A stretch of DNA of 42,818 nucleotides from JAZMZS01 sp045120955 (GTDB lineage Bacteria > Bacillota > Clostridia > Oscillospirales > CAG-272): assembly GCA_045120955.1 (NCBI GenBank), contig JBGVFH010000008.1, forward strand, positions 1 through 42,818, written 5' to 3'. Shown piece after piece: positions 35,495-42,818 of this stretch. A program made the translations under genes and the position numbers. Each line of letters starts with the position of its first letter. Within the stretch, counting starts at the first letter, position 1. Under the pieces are notes generated by a model. It ran no database searches. It had not been told where the DNA came from and saw only the letters and a program-made list of their open reading frames with translations.

Positions 35495-35896
35495 TCAGCC
35501 CTGCCCATTCCAAACGGGGCGTTTTTCATCTGCCTGCCAGCGAACATTAGAAATAACCTGCCAGCGCAAAATGGTATAATTATCGTTTTCCACCATAACC
35601 TGCACAACTAGCACCTGCGTATCCGAAACAGTACAAGTGTAGGTATAGAAATTTCCATCCTGGGAAACACCTTCAGGCTTCTCTCCTGCCCGCAATCTTG
35701 CAAGGATTCTTTCCGCTTCTGTATCTGCCTCATAATAATCGGTGACCGCTTTGGCAGCATGATCGCTTAACCTGCCATTTGCCTGCACCGTAGAAATAGA
35801 CAGAAGCGCAAAAATAGTCAGGCACAGCACAGCAAAAATCACAAGCAGCGAGCTGGCACCAATAACAGGGGGCGTTATGGATGTCTTTTCCTTCAC
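35495..35896 (-). CDS. Pilus-operon small membrane protein, pilin-like
   Basis: The 133-residue protein has one N-terminal membrane segment (~11-36, GASSLLVIFAVLCLTIFALLS), a helical stretch rich in Ala and charged residues, and a C-terminal beta-rich part. Start is GTG 35896 after AGGAGGT; it overlaps the previous stop as GTGA. No classical prepilin cleavage site is seen. Topology and location argue for a minor pilin or assembly component. Confidence 0.7.
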   Translation of the reverse strand: MKEKTSITPPVIGASSLLVIFAVLCLTIFALLSISTVQANGRLSDHAAKAVTDYYEADTEAERILARLRAGEKPEGVSQDGNFYTYTCTVSDTQVLVVQVMVENDNYTILRWQVISNVRWQADEKRPVWNGQG

Positions 35897-36309
35897 GGTG
35901 CCACCTCCTGCCAAGAAATCGTCAGTTCCGCAAAGATGTCATCGACTATAGGCTGAACAGTCAGTGTGGCACTGCCCAAATAATCAACATCACATGCGAT
36001 GGCGGTAGCACAAATCCGATACGTACCGGGGGTCCCGGTTATATTCCAGTTTTCGTCAAATTCCAGCACCCACTGTGTCTGCGTTGCACTTCCACCGTAA
36101 GATGCCGCAGCAGCAGAGAAATCCCCACTATGCGCTTTGAGTACTTCAGCAGCACTCTGCAGTTCTACCATTGCCCGATCGCGATCCCTATAATACAAGG
36201 ATTGTTTGTCTGACCAGGCAAATGCCCGCAGACACAACGCTGCCGCCAGAATCAAAATAAGCAGCATAATAACTTGCTCTATCAATGCTAGAGAGGCATT
36301 CTTTTTCAT
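35893..36309 (-). CDS. Prepilin-like protein with E5-type N-terminus
   Basis: The 138-residue protein begins MKKNASLALIEQVIML and continues hydrophobic to about residue 30. If cleaved after Ser6, the mature chain is LALIE..., putting Glu at position 5 as in type IV pilins, although the usual Gly at -1 is replaced by Ser. A soluble C-terminal domain follows. It overlaps both neighbours by 4 bases (ATGA, GTGA). Best candidate for a pilin or pseudopilin here. Confidence 0.68.
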   Translation of the reverse strand: MKKNASLALIEQVIMLLILILAAALCLRAFAWSDKQSLYYRDRDRAMVELQSAAEVLKAHSGDFSAAAASYGGSATQTQWVLEFDENWNITGTPGTYRICATAIACDVDYLGSATLTVQPIVDDIFAELTISWQEVAP

Positions 36310-36791
36310 TGCGAATCTCCCCCTCGTGCAGATATCGTTAAATGCTGTGTATTGCCTTCCGTGTCGGTTAAGATAAAAGAAAAAACACTACCATCCTGAG
36401 ACACAGATAAACTGCTCAAAGGCAAAATTTTCTCCCCGTCTTCCGGAAAAAAATCACCATCGGCAAGCGTGAATATTTCCATCAGCCAATTCTCGTAGCA
36501 GTAAATACGGGTGACAAATTCTAAGCCTTCGATGTCTTGGGAAATCCGCAGGCTATCGACCGTTCCAAAGGTATCTGTAGATATTGCAGCAGGGCTGGGC
36601 GCTTGACGCATTTTGGTTGCGACATACTGGGCACATGTACGGCTGTCATAACTGTATTGATCCCGCTGCGTGAGTCGACGGTAGACCCCAGCACCGTTTA
36701 AAAGTACAAACAAAATGCTGATGGCAAACAGCACAAAGGTCAGCAACGCAACCAATCCGGATAGTGATCCGTTTTTTAAAAAATTCCTCAT
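36306..36791 (-). CDS. DUF4860-like pilus-operon membrane protein
   Basis: The 161-residue protein has one membrane segment (~12-34), a GAGVYRRLTQRDQYSYDSRTC stretch including TCAQYVATKMRQ, and a soluble C-terminal half. I recall this pattern from DUF4860 proteins of Clostridia encoded beside type II/IV machinery; the family assignment is from memory. ATGA overlaps at both ends imply coupled translation. Confidence 0.65.
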   Translation of the reverse strand: MRNFLKNGSLSGLVALLTFVLFAISILFVLLNGAGVYRRLTQRDQYSYDSRTCAQYVATKMRQAPSPAAISTDTFGTVDSLRISQDIEGLEFVTRIYCYENWLMEIFTLADGDFFPEDGEKILPLSSLSVSQDGSVFSFILTDTEGNTQHLTISARGGDSQ

Positions 36792-37111
36792 GTTTCTTTT
36801 ACCAAAACCGTAATTTCAGGCATCAAGTTGTCAGCGAATATTTCGTAAAAAACGGAATAACGGCTTTTATCAATTTGAATGCCGTAATGTTGCTTTAAAT
36901 AATCCAATGTTGGAGGGTAAATTCCCTCAGTAGCATAGCAGGCCACAGTGGCTCTGCGCAGTGCCATTTCCAGTTGGGCGCGGCCTTCTTCATATTGCCC
37001 AGCACTCAAATGATTTACTGCCGGGAAAAACCATAACAACAGCGCCGACAGAACCCCTGCAACAAGAACAATTGGCAGCCCAAATCGCGATGTCTTTGTT
37101 TTTCGTCTCAT
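36788..37111 (-). CDS. Pilus-operon small membrane protein
   Basis: The 107-residue protein has a basic start (MRRKTKTSRFG), one membrane segment (~12-30) and a soluble part with QLEMALRRATVACYATEG, YPPTLDYLKQHYGI and YSVFYEIF. The latter resembles the periplasmic face of pilin-like proteins. The start lies 5 bases after the PilC stop with only a weak ribosome site. Confidence 0.65.
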   Translation of the reverse strand: MRRKTKTSRFGLPIVLVAGVLSALLLWFFPAVNHLSAGQYEEGRAQLEMALRRATVACYATEGIYPPTLDYLKQHYGIQIDKSRYSVFYEIFADNLMPEITVLVKET

Positions 37112-37116
37112 AACAT

Positions 37117-38154
37117 TTACCCAATAGACGTCATGATGTGCATCAAAGGAAGCATAACGGACAAAAGGACAGTGCCAATCAAGGCACAGGCAACTACTAC
37201 CATAGCCGGCTCCACTTTGCTCATCAAACCGTACAGCCGCTCTTGACTTTTGTTCGCAAGGTCTTCCGCAATGGATTCCAGAACAGCTTCACTGCGTCCG
37301 CTGCGGGTGCCGGCTTCCAGTAATCGGCAATCGGCTGGGGTTAAGAAACCACTTTGCCGCAACGCTTGTGCAAGCGTGCTTCCGCCATTGAGCAGAGAAA
37401 CGCATTTATCACATCGATTGTGGAAAGCAGGTGCTTCTCCTTGGGACAAAACAGAAGCCAGTAAAACCGCTTCCTGCGGTGTCATACCGCTACTTAGTGC
37501 CATGGATAGCACCTGAACAAAACGGGCCGTGTTGATTGCGGCAAATACCCCCCGGTCGCTGCGATGTCTACGCCAAAACGAGAAAATAGCTTTTCGGATA
37601 GGGGGAATAACGCCTACAATCAAGCAGATGGCCAGCAACCCACACAAATAGGGCAAAATCTGACGTAACACAACGCCAAATGCCAGCAATCCACCTGCGA
37701 TACCGGTCAAACGACTGCCCAACTGGGCATAAACCTGATTGAATATAGGCAAAACCCATACCAACAGAATAACCATAACGATCAAAAGCACGCCAAGCAG
37801 CATAGCAGGATATAGCAGAGCCGCTCTTAGCTGACGGGTCAGTTGTCCCTGCTCCCGATAGTAGTGCGCAAGGGAATTCAAAGTTTCCTCCGTTTTACCC
37901 ACATGCTCACCTACCTGCAGAAGTGTGCAGACATAAGAAGGAAAACATCCGGTTTTTTGAAAAACTGCTGCCAAAGAGATGCCCTCATCCGCTTGATGCG
38001 CCATATCTTCCAACAGTTTTTTGCACGCAGCATCCTGTTCATCCTGTGATAGCAGCAAAAGCGCATCTCCAACGCCGATTCCTGCATGCATCAGATGAGA
38101 AAGGCTCATGCACAAAGAGCCGATCTCTTCATTTGTCAGCTTGATCTGTTTCAT
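37117..38154 (-). CDS. pilC: PilC/GspF-type inner-membrane platform protein
   Basis: Platform protein that couples the ATPase to pilin movement. The 345 residues contain two GspF domains: N-terminal (FxKTGCFPSYV and LLQVGEHVGKTEETL near residues 65-95) and C-terminal (LSSGMTPQEAVLLA, LEAGTRSGRSEAVLE). Membrane segments lie near 110-135, 150-190 and 315-335, and the end is MLPLMHIMTSIG, typical of the family. It follows the transglutaminase gene after 22 bases. Confidence 0.9.
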   Translation of the reverse strand: MKQIKLTNEEIGSLCMSLSHLMHAGIGVGDALLLLSQDEQDAACKKLLEDMAHQADEGISLAAVFQKTGCFPSYVCTLLQVGEHVGKTEETLNSLAHYYREQGQLTRQLRAALLYPAMLLGVLLIVMVILLVWVLPIFNQVYAQLGSRLTGIAGGLLAFGVVLRQILPYLCGLLAICLIVGVIPPIRKAIFSFWRRHRSDRGVFAAINTARFVQVLSMALSSGMTPQEAVLLASVLSQGEAPAFHNRCDKCVSLLNGGSTLAQALRQSGFLTPADCRLLEAGTRSGRSEAVLESIAEDLANKSQERLYGLMSKVEPAMVVVACALIGTVLLSVMLPLMHIMTSIG

Positions 38155-38176
38155 AGAATATTCCTACCTACTGTGG

Positions 38177-39433
38177 TTAATAATAGTATTTACCGGAATA
38201 GTTCGTACCGTTACCGATATAATCCATAATGCCGGAGCCACCGTTGGCAGCAAACGTAGGATCCATTCGTTGCCACTTTACACCGTCAAAGTAAATAACG
38301 CCGTCCACCCATCCAGTACTCTTAGAATAAACATTGATCCACGCATGGTACACATCGCCGGCATAACCGATTACCAGCTTCGTAGGCACACCTTGGCTGC
38401 GCAACATACCGGTCATCAAAGCAGCATAGTCAAAGCAGATGCCGGACATTTTGCTCAGGACAGAATCCAGATTCGGCAGATATCCGCTAGTAACATTCGC
38501 GGCAAGTTCCTTATCGTATTTCATGTTATACACGACAAAGTTATAAATGGCCTCCACTTTTTTCAGCGGATCTGTCATGCCGCCGGTTAGGCTGGCCGCT
38601 GTAGAAACTGTTCCAGGTGCGTTGTCAAAGTTAACATACTGGTTTGACCGAATAAACGGAGCAAATTCGTCTTCCATAGTAACGCTTATCTTTAGAGACA
38701 ATACGGATGCGTAACGGTTGCCTTCCACATTCCGATATACGGTGATCTGATAATTACCATTTTCATCCGAAAGTGGGAATGCTGCCCACTGTTTCGGAGT
38801 AAGATTATAGGTATATGTAGTTTTCGGTCCTTTTACGCGTACTTTCAGTCGCTTGTTCGTATCCGCAGTATATTGAACCATTACATAGCCGTCTTCGGTA
38901 TTGGAATAGTCAATAGCGGCAACATCGTTACTCTTCACTTTTTCGCCAGAAGCTACCGCCGTGGTGATATTGGGAATCGCTGCACTAGAATTGGACAAAA
39001 CTTCCGATTCGCTTCCCGTAGTGTTATTGGGCGCAGTAGTTTCCGGAGGTGCAGTAGTCTCCGGAGGTGCCGTAGTTTCCGGAGGTGCCGTAGTTTCCGG
39101 AGGTGTCGTAGTTTCCGGAGGTGTCGTAGTTTCCGGAGGTGTCGTAGTTTCCGAAGGTGTCGTAGTTTCCGGAGGTGTCGTAGTTTCCGAAGGTGTCGTA
39201 GTTTCCGAAGGTGTCGTAGTTTCCGAAGGTGTCGTCGCTTCAGAAGGTACCGTTGTACTTCCTGTCGGTTCTTCTGTAGACCCGGTCCCTTCGTTGGGGC
39301 TCATATCTATCGACGATGTGCTATCCGGGTTTGTTGTGTCAGGCGAGGACAGACTCCGCTCACAGCCGGTAAAGCTTAGCAGTGTAAGCACCGCCAACAT
39401 AATGGCAATTGCTTTAAAATACTTAGGTAGCAT
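38177..39433 (-). CDS. Secreted lipoprotein with Thr/Pro stalk and transglutaminase-like domain
   Basis: A lipoprotein signal (LLSFTGC, Cys24) is followed by a stalk of twelve 6-residue repeats, P(S/P)ETT(T/A), at residues 63-134, then a beta-rich domain and a C-terminal transglutaminase-like fold. The catalytic triad is visible: Cys333 (GICFDYAA), His363 (YHAWINVY) and Asp391 (RMDPTF). It could be a cysteine protease, amidase or protein crosslinker acting on the cell surface. It is the first gene of the pilus operon, with AGGAGAG ahead of the ATG, which suggests a role in processing or anchoring pilus subunits. Confidence 0.9.
   Translation of the reverse strand: MLPKYFKAIAIMLAVLTLLSFTGCERSLSSPDTTNPDSTSSIDMSPNEGTGSTEEPTGSTTVPSEATTPSETTTPSETTTPSETTTPPETTTPSETTTPPETTTPPETTTPPETTAPPETTAPPETTAPPETTAPNNTTGSESEVLSNSSAAIPNITTAVASGEKVKSNDVAAIDYSNTEDGYVMVQYTADTNKRLKVRVKGPKTTYTYNLTPKQWAAFPLSDENGNYQITVYRNVEGNRYASVLSLKISVTMEDEFAPFIRSNQYVNFDNAPGTVSTAASLTGGMTDPLKKVEAIYNFVVYNMKYDKELAANVTSGYLPNLDSVLSKMSGICFDYAALMTGMLRSQGVPTKLVIGYAGDVYHAWINVYSKSTGWVDGVIYFDGVKWQRMDPTFAANGGSGIMDYIGNGTNYSGKYYY
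39032..39247 (-). repeat. Twelve 18-bp tandem repeats (coding)
   Basis: Near-identical 18-bp units encode the Thr/Pro stalk of the lipoprotein. Plus-strand units read gtagtttccggaggtgtc with few changes (gga/gaa, gtc/gcc/gca). Such an array is prone to copy-number change, so stalk length may vary between strains. On the plus strand it creates false open frames rich in Arg/Cys/Ser or Val/Ser/Gly. Confidence 0.92.
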
Positions 39434-39458
39434 AGTTTTCTCTCCTATCTATAACTAC

Positions 39459-39467
39459 ATTGTAGCA
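39459..39467 (-). promoter_or_regulatory. Extended -10 of the pilus operon
   Basis: On the minus strand TGCTACAAT (TACAAT at 39459-39464 with an upstream TG) stands about 25 bases before the lipoprotein start. No good -35 is seen at 17 bases, which suggests activator dependence, perhaps on the divergent SARP protein. Confidence 0.5.
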
Positions 39468-39528
39468 AGCTTCGTATATAAAGTATAAACTATTTTCTCA
39501 CTAAAGTAAAGTTTTTTTAAATTTTTTA

Positions 39529-39557
39529 TTGCAATTCGTTTTATATTCCTCTATAAT
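39529..39557 (+). promoter_or_regulatory. Promoter of the SARP-type regulator
   Basis: TTGCAA (39529-39534) and TATAAT (39552-39557) are 17 bases apart. It is divergent from the pilus operon, with about 65 bases between the two -10 regions and -35 region. Confidence 0.8.
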
Positions 39558-39600
39558 AAAATACACTTATAGCGACCAAAAAAGGAAGGAGGCCGGTGGT

Positions 39601-40809
39601 GTGTCTGAATGTGTGCATGTTACTATGCTGGGAAATTTTACCCTGCAGTTGCAAACACAAAGTGTCAGTAGTGATAGTAACCGGATGCGTAAAGTATGGT
39701 TGCTTTTAGCATATCTTATTTACAATCGAAATCACCGATCCTCCCAATCCCAGTTTTTAGAGTTGATTTGCAATTACGGTGAGGAGACTGAAGATTATAC
39801 CGGAAGATTGAAGGCTCTGTTTTACCGGGCACGCACTTTGCTGAACCAACTAGGTGAAAAAGCCGGACATGAACTGATCGTTTATAAAAACGGCAGTTAT
39901 GAATGGAATACTGATTACCCCATTCGGTTAGATGTAGAAGAATTTGACCAGCTATGCAATGCGGCTGCAATAGAACAAGACGAAGACGCGCGATTAGATC
40001 TGTATCTGCAAGCCTTCGAGTTGTATCGGGGAGATTTCTTAGCAAAACTTTCCATGGAATCTTGGGTCATGCCAATTACTGCATACTATCACCAAATGTA
40101 TTTAACAGGTGTGGAGCAGGTGTTGGCCATCTTAGCAGACCGCAGTAATTGGGAAAAGGCCGAATCCTTGTGCCGGCGTGCGCTAGTGATTGAACCATAC
40201 AGTGAAGCGCTTTATCAGTATCTCATGCGCTGCTTAATTGCGAAATCGGATCGCCCCGGTGCGCGTCTCATCTACGAACAGATGAGTGAGATTCTGTTTG
40301 AAAATTTTGGTGTCATGCCATCTGAGGAAAGCCGATCACTATATCGAGAAGCCTCTCGAGAAACGAATGACCAATCTATGCACATTGGTGCGGTGCGGGA
40401 TCAGCTGCGCGAGGCAGAAGAAGCCAAGGGCGCTGTGCTTTGCGAATATGATTTCTTTAAGCTGCTGTATCAGGTACAGGCCCGCGCTATTCTGCGCAGC
40501 GGTGAAGTCATACATATTGCGCTGCTATCCTTGCACGGTCGGGATGATAAGCCGCTGTCCCGCAGAAGCCTGGATTGCGCAATGGAGAATCTGCAAGCCG
40601 TTACAATGCGAAATCTACGGTTAGGAGATGTAGTTTCACACTGTAGTCTTTCCCAGTTGGTTGTTATGCTACCTCAGGCGAATTATGAAAATAGCAATAT
40701 GGTCTGCCAGCGGATCATTAAAGCATTCTATCGACAGTTTCCCCATTCCCCCGCAGAGATTCGATTCAGCGTGCAACCTCTGGAGCCAAAGGTTCCAAAT
40801 AATTGCTAA
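39601..40809 (+). CDS. SARP/BTAD-type transcriptional regulator with GGDEF-like tail
   Basis: The N-terminal part (VTMLGNFTLQ, then RKVWLLLAYLIYN) is an OmpR-like DNA-binding domain, followed by a BTAD/TPR domain (RLDVEEFDQL, YRGDFLAKL, AESLCRRALVIEPYSEALYQYLMRCL). The last ~110 residues (VIHIALLSL..AMENLQAVTMRNLRLGDVVSHCSLSQLVVML) resemble a cyclase/GGDEF fold lacking the GGDEF motif, so probably a sensor rather than an enzyme. GTG 39601 follows AAGGAGG and gives 402 residues. It is divergent from the pilus operon and likely controls it. Confidence 0.82.
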   Translation: MSECVHVTMLGNFTLQLQTQSVSSDSNRMRKVWLLLAYLIYNRNHRSSQSQFLELICNYGEETEDYTGRLKALFYRARTLLNQLGEKAGHELIVYKNGSYEWNTDYPIRLDVEEFDQLCNAAAIEQDEDARLDLYLQAFELYRGDFLAKLSMESWVMPITAYYHQMYLTGVEQVLAILADRSNWEKAESLCRRALVIEPYSEALYQYLMRCLIAKSDRPGARLIYEQMSEILFENFGVMPSEESRSLYREASRETNDQSMHIGAVRDQLREAEEAKGAVLCEYDFFKLLYQVQARAILRSGEVIHIALLSLHGRDDKPLSRRSLDCAMENLQAVTMRNLRLGDVVSHCSLSQLVVMLPQANYENSNMVCQRIIKAFYRQFPHSPAEIRFSVQPLEPKVPNNC

Positions 40810-40821
40810 CTACATAACCGA

Positions 40822-40858
40822 AAAGGCTAGTTTTCTTGACGAAAACTAGCCTTTTTTT
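40822..40858. terminator. Bidirectional terminator between SARP and sortase genes
   Basis: A perfect 14-bp stem, aaaggctagttttc with gaaaactagccttt, has a 5-base loop and is followed by T7 on the plus strand and T4 on the minus strand. It serves both convergent genes. Confidence 0.9.
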
Positions 40859-40861
40859 ATT

Positions 40862-41698
40862 CTATTTATTCCATTTTCCTTCCAGTACTGCCTGCACGAC
40901 CCAACGAGACTCGTATGTTCCGCGGCCGGTACATGTCGAAAGGGTCAGAATCAAATCTTCCGTTGTAGGAGTCAATTCTGTCTCCCATACGGAGCTGTTA
41001 ATATAATGGGCCAAAGCTTGTTCTTTTTCCTTGCTGGTAAAACGCAATCGATAAGTATCTGTTCTAATGCCGGCTTCATACGAAGAAAAAATAGCATAAC
41101 GATAAATCGCATCATTTGTTGCAATGTAGATATATGGATGTAACTGATAATAGTAATAGTCGCGGTAAAGGTGTAGTCCCGCAAACATGGAGCCGTCCAG
41201 CATATTGTGGCCATAGATAATCGTATTAAAATCTTTCAGTTTGGAAGAACATCGTGTTTCCAGGAAAATACTTCCGTGTACATTATCTTTGCCGTCCCAT
41301 GTAGTATGCAGGTAAGTGTCATTGTCAACGGTATGCATAATTGGGTAGTTGACTTGTGTATTAGGAATATAAATCCAGCCAATGACCTCCCGATTGACAT
41401 CCTGTAACGCACGGATATCCAACTGCTGCAAATACGATGTATTATCATCCGGAGGCAGGGTCACTTCTGTCGTTTCCGGGGGTGTGGTTTCGGTTGGCTT
41501 TGTTTCTGTCGTGCAAGGCACAGGTTCCGTAGTCGGTGCGTCAGTAGTTGTAGGAATAACGCCGGCAATACTCTGGGCATGGGAAGCAGCCTGCTCAGCA
41601 TCACGGCTATCCAGCATAAGATGGATAATGTGTCCAATGGCGATCAGAAATATAACAGCAAAAACTATTGTTAACAATTTTCGGAGTCAGTTTTTCAT
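40862..41698 (-). CDS. Class B-like sortase with premature stop at codon 4
   Basis: Sortases join sorting-signal proteins to the wall or to pilus subunits. A membrane segment (LLTIVFAVIFLIAIGHII) is followed by a Thr/Pro linker (residues ~42-76) and the sortase barrel. Counting from the TTG at 41677, the catalytic residues are H157 (YGHNM), C249 (LSTCTG) and R258 (ESRWVV). NREVIGWIYIP and NYPIM support class B. The well-placed ATG at 41698 (after AAGGCGG) reads MKN then TGA (41687-41689), and continues LRKLLTIV in the same frame. So either a CGA-to-TGA mutation truncates it or initiation moves to the TTG. Confidence 0.85.
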
Positions 41699-41732
41699 AA
41701 GTATCCGCCTTCTATAAAATCTTGTTTTGTTC

Positions 41733-41741
41733 AGTATATCA
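41733..41741 (-). promoter_or_regulatory. Extended -10 before the sortase gene
   Basis: TGATATACT on the minus strand (TATACT at 41733-41738) is an extended -10 about 35 bases before the sortase ATG; the -35 is poor. Confidence 0.5.
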
Positions 41742-41794
41742 TAGAACACAAAGATTTTCATCACTTTTTCTTTTAGTTTCAAAAAACAATAGAA

Positions 41795-41849
41795 TAACCC
41801 AAATAATTTAGGCCCCTTAAAGCATCCGAGGCCTGAATTATTCGGGTTA
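41795..41849. terminator. Long hairpin between the small protein and sortase genes
   Basis: Arms of about 20 bases (taaccc-a-aataatt-t-aggcc and ggcct-g-aattatt-c-gggtta) pair with only two imperfect positions around a 15-base loop. On the minus strand it is followed by TTCTATTGTTTTTTG. It probably ends the upstream transcript. Confidence 0.65.
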
Positions 41850-41895
41850 CTCATAGTGGCAATTTATCTTATTCAGTAAGATACCACCTATTTAC

Positions 41896-42324
41896 TTACA
41901 TTGGTCCTTCGGTTGATGCGGATTGATTCAGCGCGTTGTCAAACAAGAAGATCAACTCCAAAACGCTTCGGAAACTCTGTTCTTGCTTGTTCTCGATCCA
42001 GGTAACGGATCCCTGCCAACTTGCGTTTTGCCTGAACAGAATCCGAAGTGCAAAGGTTGCACGCTTTCCCGGTTCACAGTGGGAGTCCGCTGCGCAAGAG
42101 GGTCTTTTCGGCGGCGTTGTGAAGGTCCGTGTGACGGTAAAAGCTTTGGGAAACTCCATTTCGTCCAGCATCTGTTCTGTTTTCACCAGAAAATCAGTCA
42201 AGCTTTCAAAGGATTGTCCGTTACCTGTGTAAGGATTATAGAATCTGCCCTGCAATACACCATGTTCATAAGAATCAACGCAAACAAATGTTGTTCGGTA
42301 TTCTTCGCCCCACACTTTTGGCAT
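41896..42324 (-). CDS. Small cytosolic protein of unknown function
   Basis: Not recognised with confidence. The 142-residue product has no signal or membrane segment. It contains YRTTFVCVDSYEHGVLQGRF, with RFYNPYTGNGQSFESLTDFL and MEFPKAFTVTRTF after it, and a C-terminal FALRILFRQNASWQGSVTW. I believe similar proteins occur near surface-protein loci in gut Clostridia, but this is memory only. ATG 42324 is chosen over GTG 42348 because the GAGGTG site lies between them. It sits between the sortase and the surface protein gene. Confidence 0.6.
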   Translation of the reverse strand: MPKVWGEEYRTTFVCVDSYEHGVLQGRFYNPYTGNGQSFESLTDFLVKTEQMLDEMEFPKAFTVTRTFTTPPKRPSCAADSHCEPGKRATFALRILFRQNASWQGSVTWIENKQEQSFRSVLELIFLFDNALNQSASTEGPM

Positions 42325-42643
42325 TCCTTCTCTCACCTCTCTCTGCACAGTTTTACAAATATATCAGTTTTCCCAATTCTATCATTTCGCAGTTACAAAA
42401 CGAGTTAGATTTACATAAAAAACGTTCAAAGTTTAAAAAATTCAGATTTTTTCACTACATAGAGTGTTGTTTTTGAATTGACTCCACACTATATTGTTTT
42501 TTACATTGCCTTAACTTAGAAATGGACATTTACTAATTTGTCATTCAGGGAAAACCGCCCGGAGCACTTTGGTACTCCAGGCGGCATTTTATCAGCCAAT
42601 ATCCCGGAATCGCATTTTGGGAATGAGAATCACCGTAAGCAAA
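42325..42643. other. AT-rich intergenic stretch
   Basis: No gene is supported. It contains the terminator of the surface protein gene at 42555-42584 and presumably a promoter for the small protein gene, which I could not place. Confidence 0.4.
42555..42584 (-). terminator. Terminator of the surface protein gene
   Basis: CCGCC/GGCGG and GGAG/CTCC stems with two mismatches lead to a tttg loop; TTTT follows on the minus strand. It lies 60 bases past the stop of the surface protein gene. Confidence 0.65.
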
Positions 42644-42818
42644 TTATTCTTCGTCTTCCTTCTTCTTGCCGATCTTCCCAACAAGGATTGCTGCAACACC
42701 GGAAGTTATAGCCAAGCCAACGTACTGCAGGATCGGGTCGCCGGTCTTGGGAACATCGGCCATAGGTACATCCTCATCGGGAATCTCGATCAGATCATCC
42801 TCTTCTTCCTCTACAGGA
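42644..42818 (-). CDS. Sortase-anchored surface protein, C-terminal fragment
   Basis: The gene runs off the window edge; only the last 57 residues are visible. An acidic stretch (PVEEEEDDLIEIPDEDVPMAD) leads to the sorting motif VPKTGD, a hydrophobic segment (ILQYVGLAITSGVAAILVG) and a charged tail KIGKKKEDEE before the stop at 42644. This is the standard layout of a sortase substrate, and the sortase encoded about 950 bases downstream is its natural candidate enzyme. Confidence 0.88.
   Translation of the reverse strand, partial: PVEEEEDDLIEIPDEDVPMADVPKTGDPILQYVGLAITSGVAAILVGKIGKKKEDEE

Noticed and set aside
38873..39488. Repeat-rich plus-strand frames (Phe-Arg-Arg-Cys and Val-Val-Ser-Gly repeats), or a CRISPR-like array
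   Set aside because: The 18-bp units are tandem without spacers and encode the stalk of a well-supported lipoprotein on the other strand.

Overview
The window reads as chromosomal DNA of a low-to-mid GC Firmicute, most likely an uncultured gut Clostridium-class bacterium (Oscillospiraceae/Ruminococcaceae-like). The basis is strong GGAGG-type ribosome sites, sigma-A promoters with 17-bp spacers, a SAM-I riboswitch before metK, an apparent PyrR-type attenuator, a class B-like sortase with a VPKTGD substrate, and MerR, SARP and ECF regulators. No tRNA, rRNA, CRISPR array, transposase or phage gene was seen.

1-9.4 kb (minus strand): a complete-looking pyrimidine operon in the order pyrC-carB-pyrK-pyrD-pyrF-pyrE-pyrB-pyrI. 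It starts at a near-consensus promoter, passes a PyrR-site-like leader and an intrinsic terminator, and ends at an 18-bp terminator. The carA subunit gene and pyrR are not in the window. 9.5-31 kb: housekeeping and transport genes, mostly on the minus strand. They are a UDP-GlcNAc 2-epimerase, a pair of ABC exporters, recD2-azlC-azlD behind a small membrane protein, metK, a small-multidrug-export family protein, maf, a carbohydrate cluster (galM, a YgjV-like membrane protein, a sialidase-fold fusion protein, and a divergent plus-strand GH43), hisS, and a MerR-PLDc_N-ABC operon with a classical 19-bp-spacer MerR promoter.

31.3-34.2 kb (plus strand): an AT-rich block with a VanZ-like protein, a frameshifted small secreted protein, an ECF-like sigma factor and a membrane protein that is probably its anti-sigma factor. 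Two near-identical 38-bp elements, one before vanZ and one before the anti-sigma gene, look like promoters of this sigma factor.

34.4-42.8 kb: a surface-appendage island. A minus-strand operon encodes a secreted Thr/Pro-stalked transglutaminase-like lipoprotein, a PilC/GspF platform protein, four small membrane-anchored pilin-like proteins and one PilT ATPase. No PilB, PilD or secretin is present. A divergent SARP/BTAD regulator with a GGDEF-like tail sits beside it. A sortase with an in-frame stop at codon 4, a small cytosolic protein and the C-terminus of a VPKTGD surface protein follow. This island is the best candidate in the window for a poorly described system: a reduced type IV-like pilus coupled to transglutaminase and sortase chemistry.

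Three genes (the sialidase fusion, the small secreted protein and the sortase) have a 5' end broken by a one-base change or stop. That points either to real gene decay or to consensus errors in the assembly.
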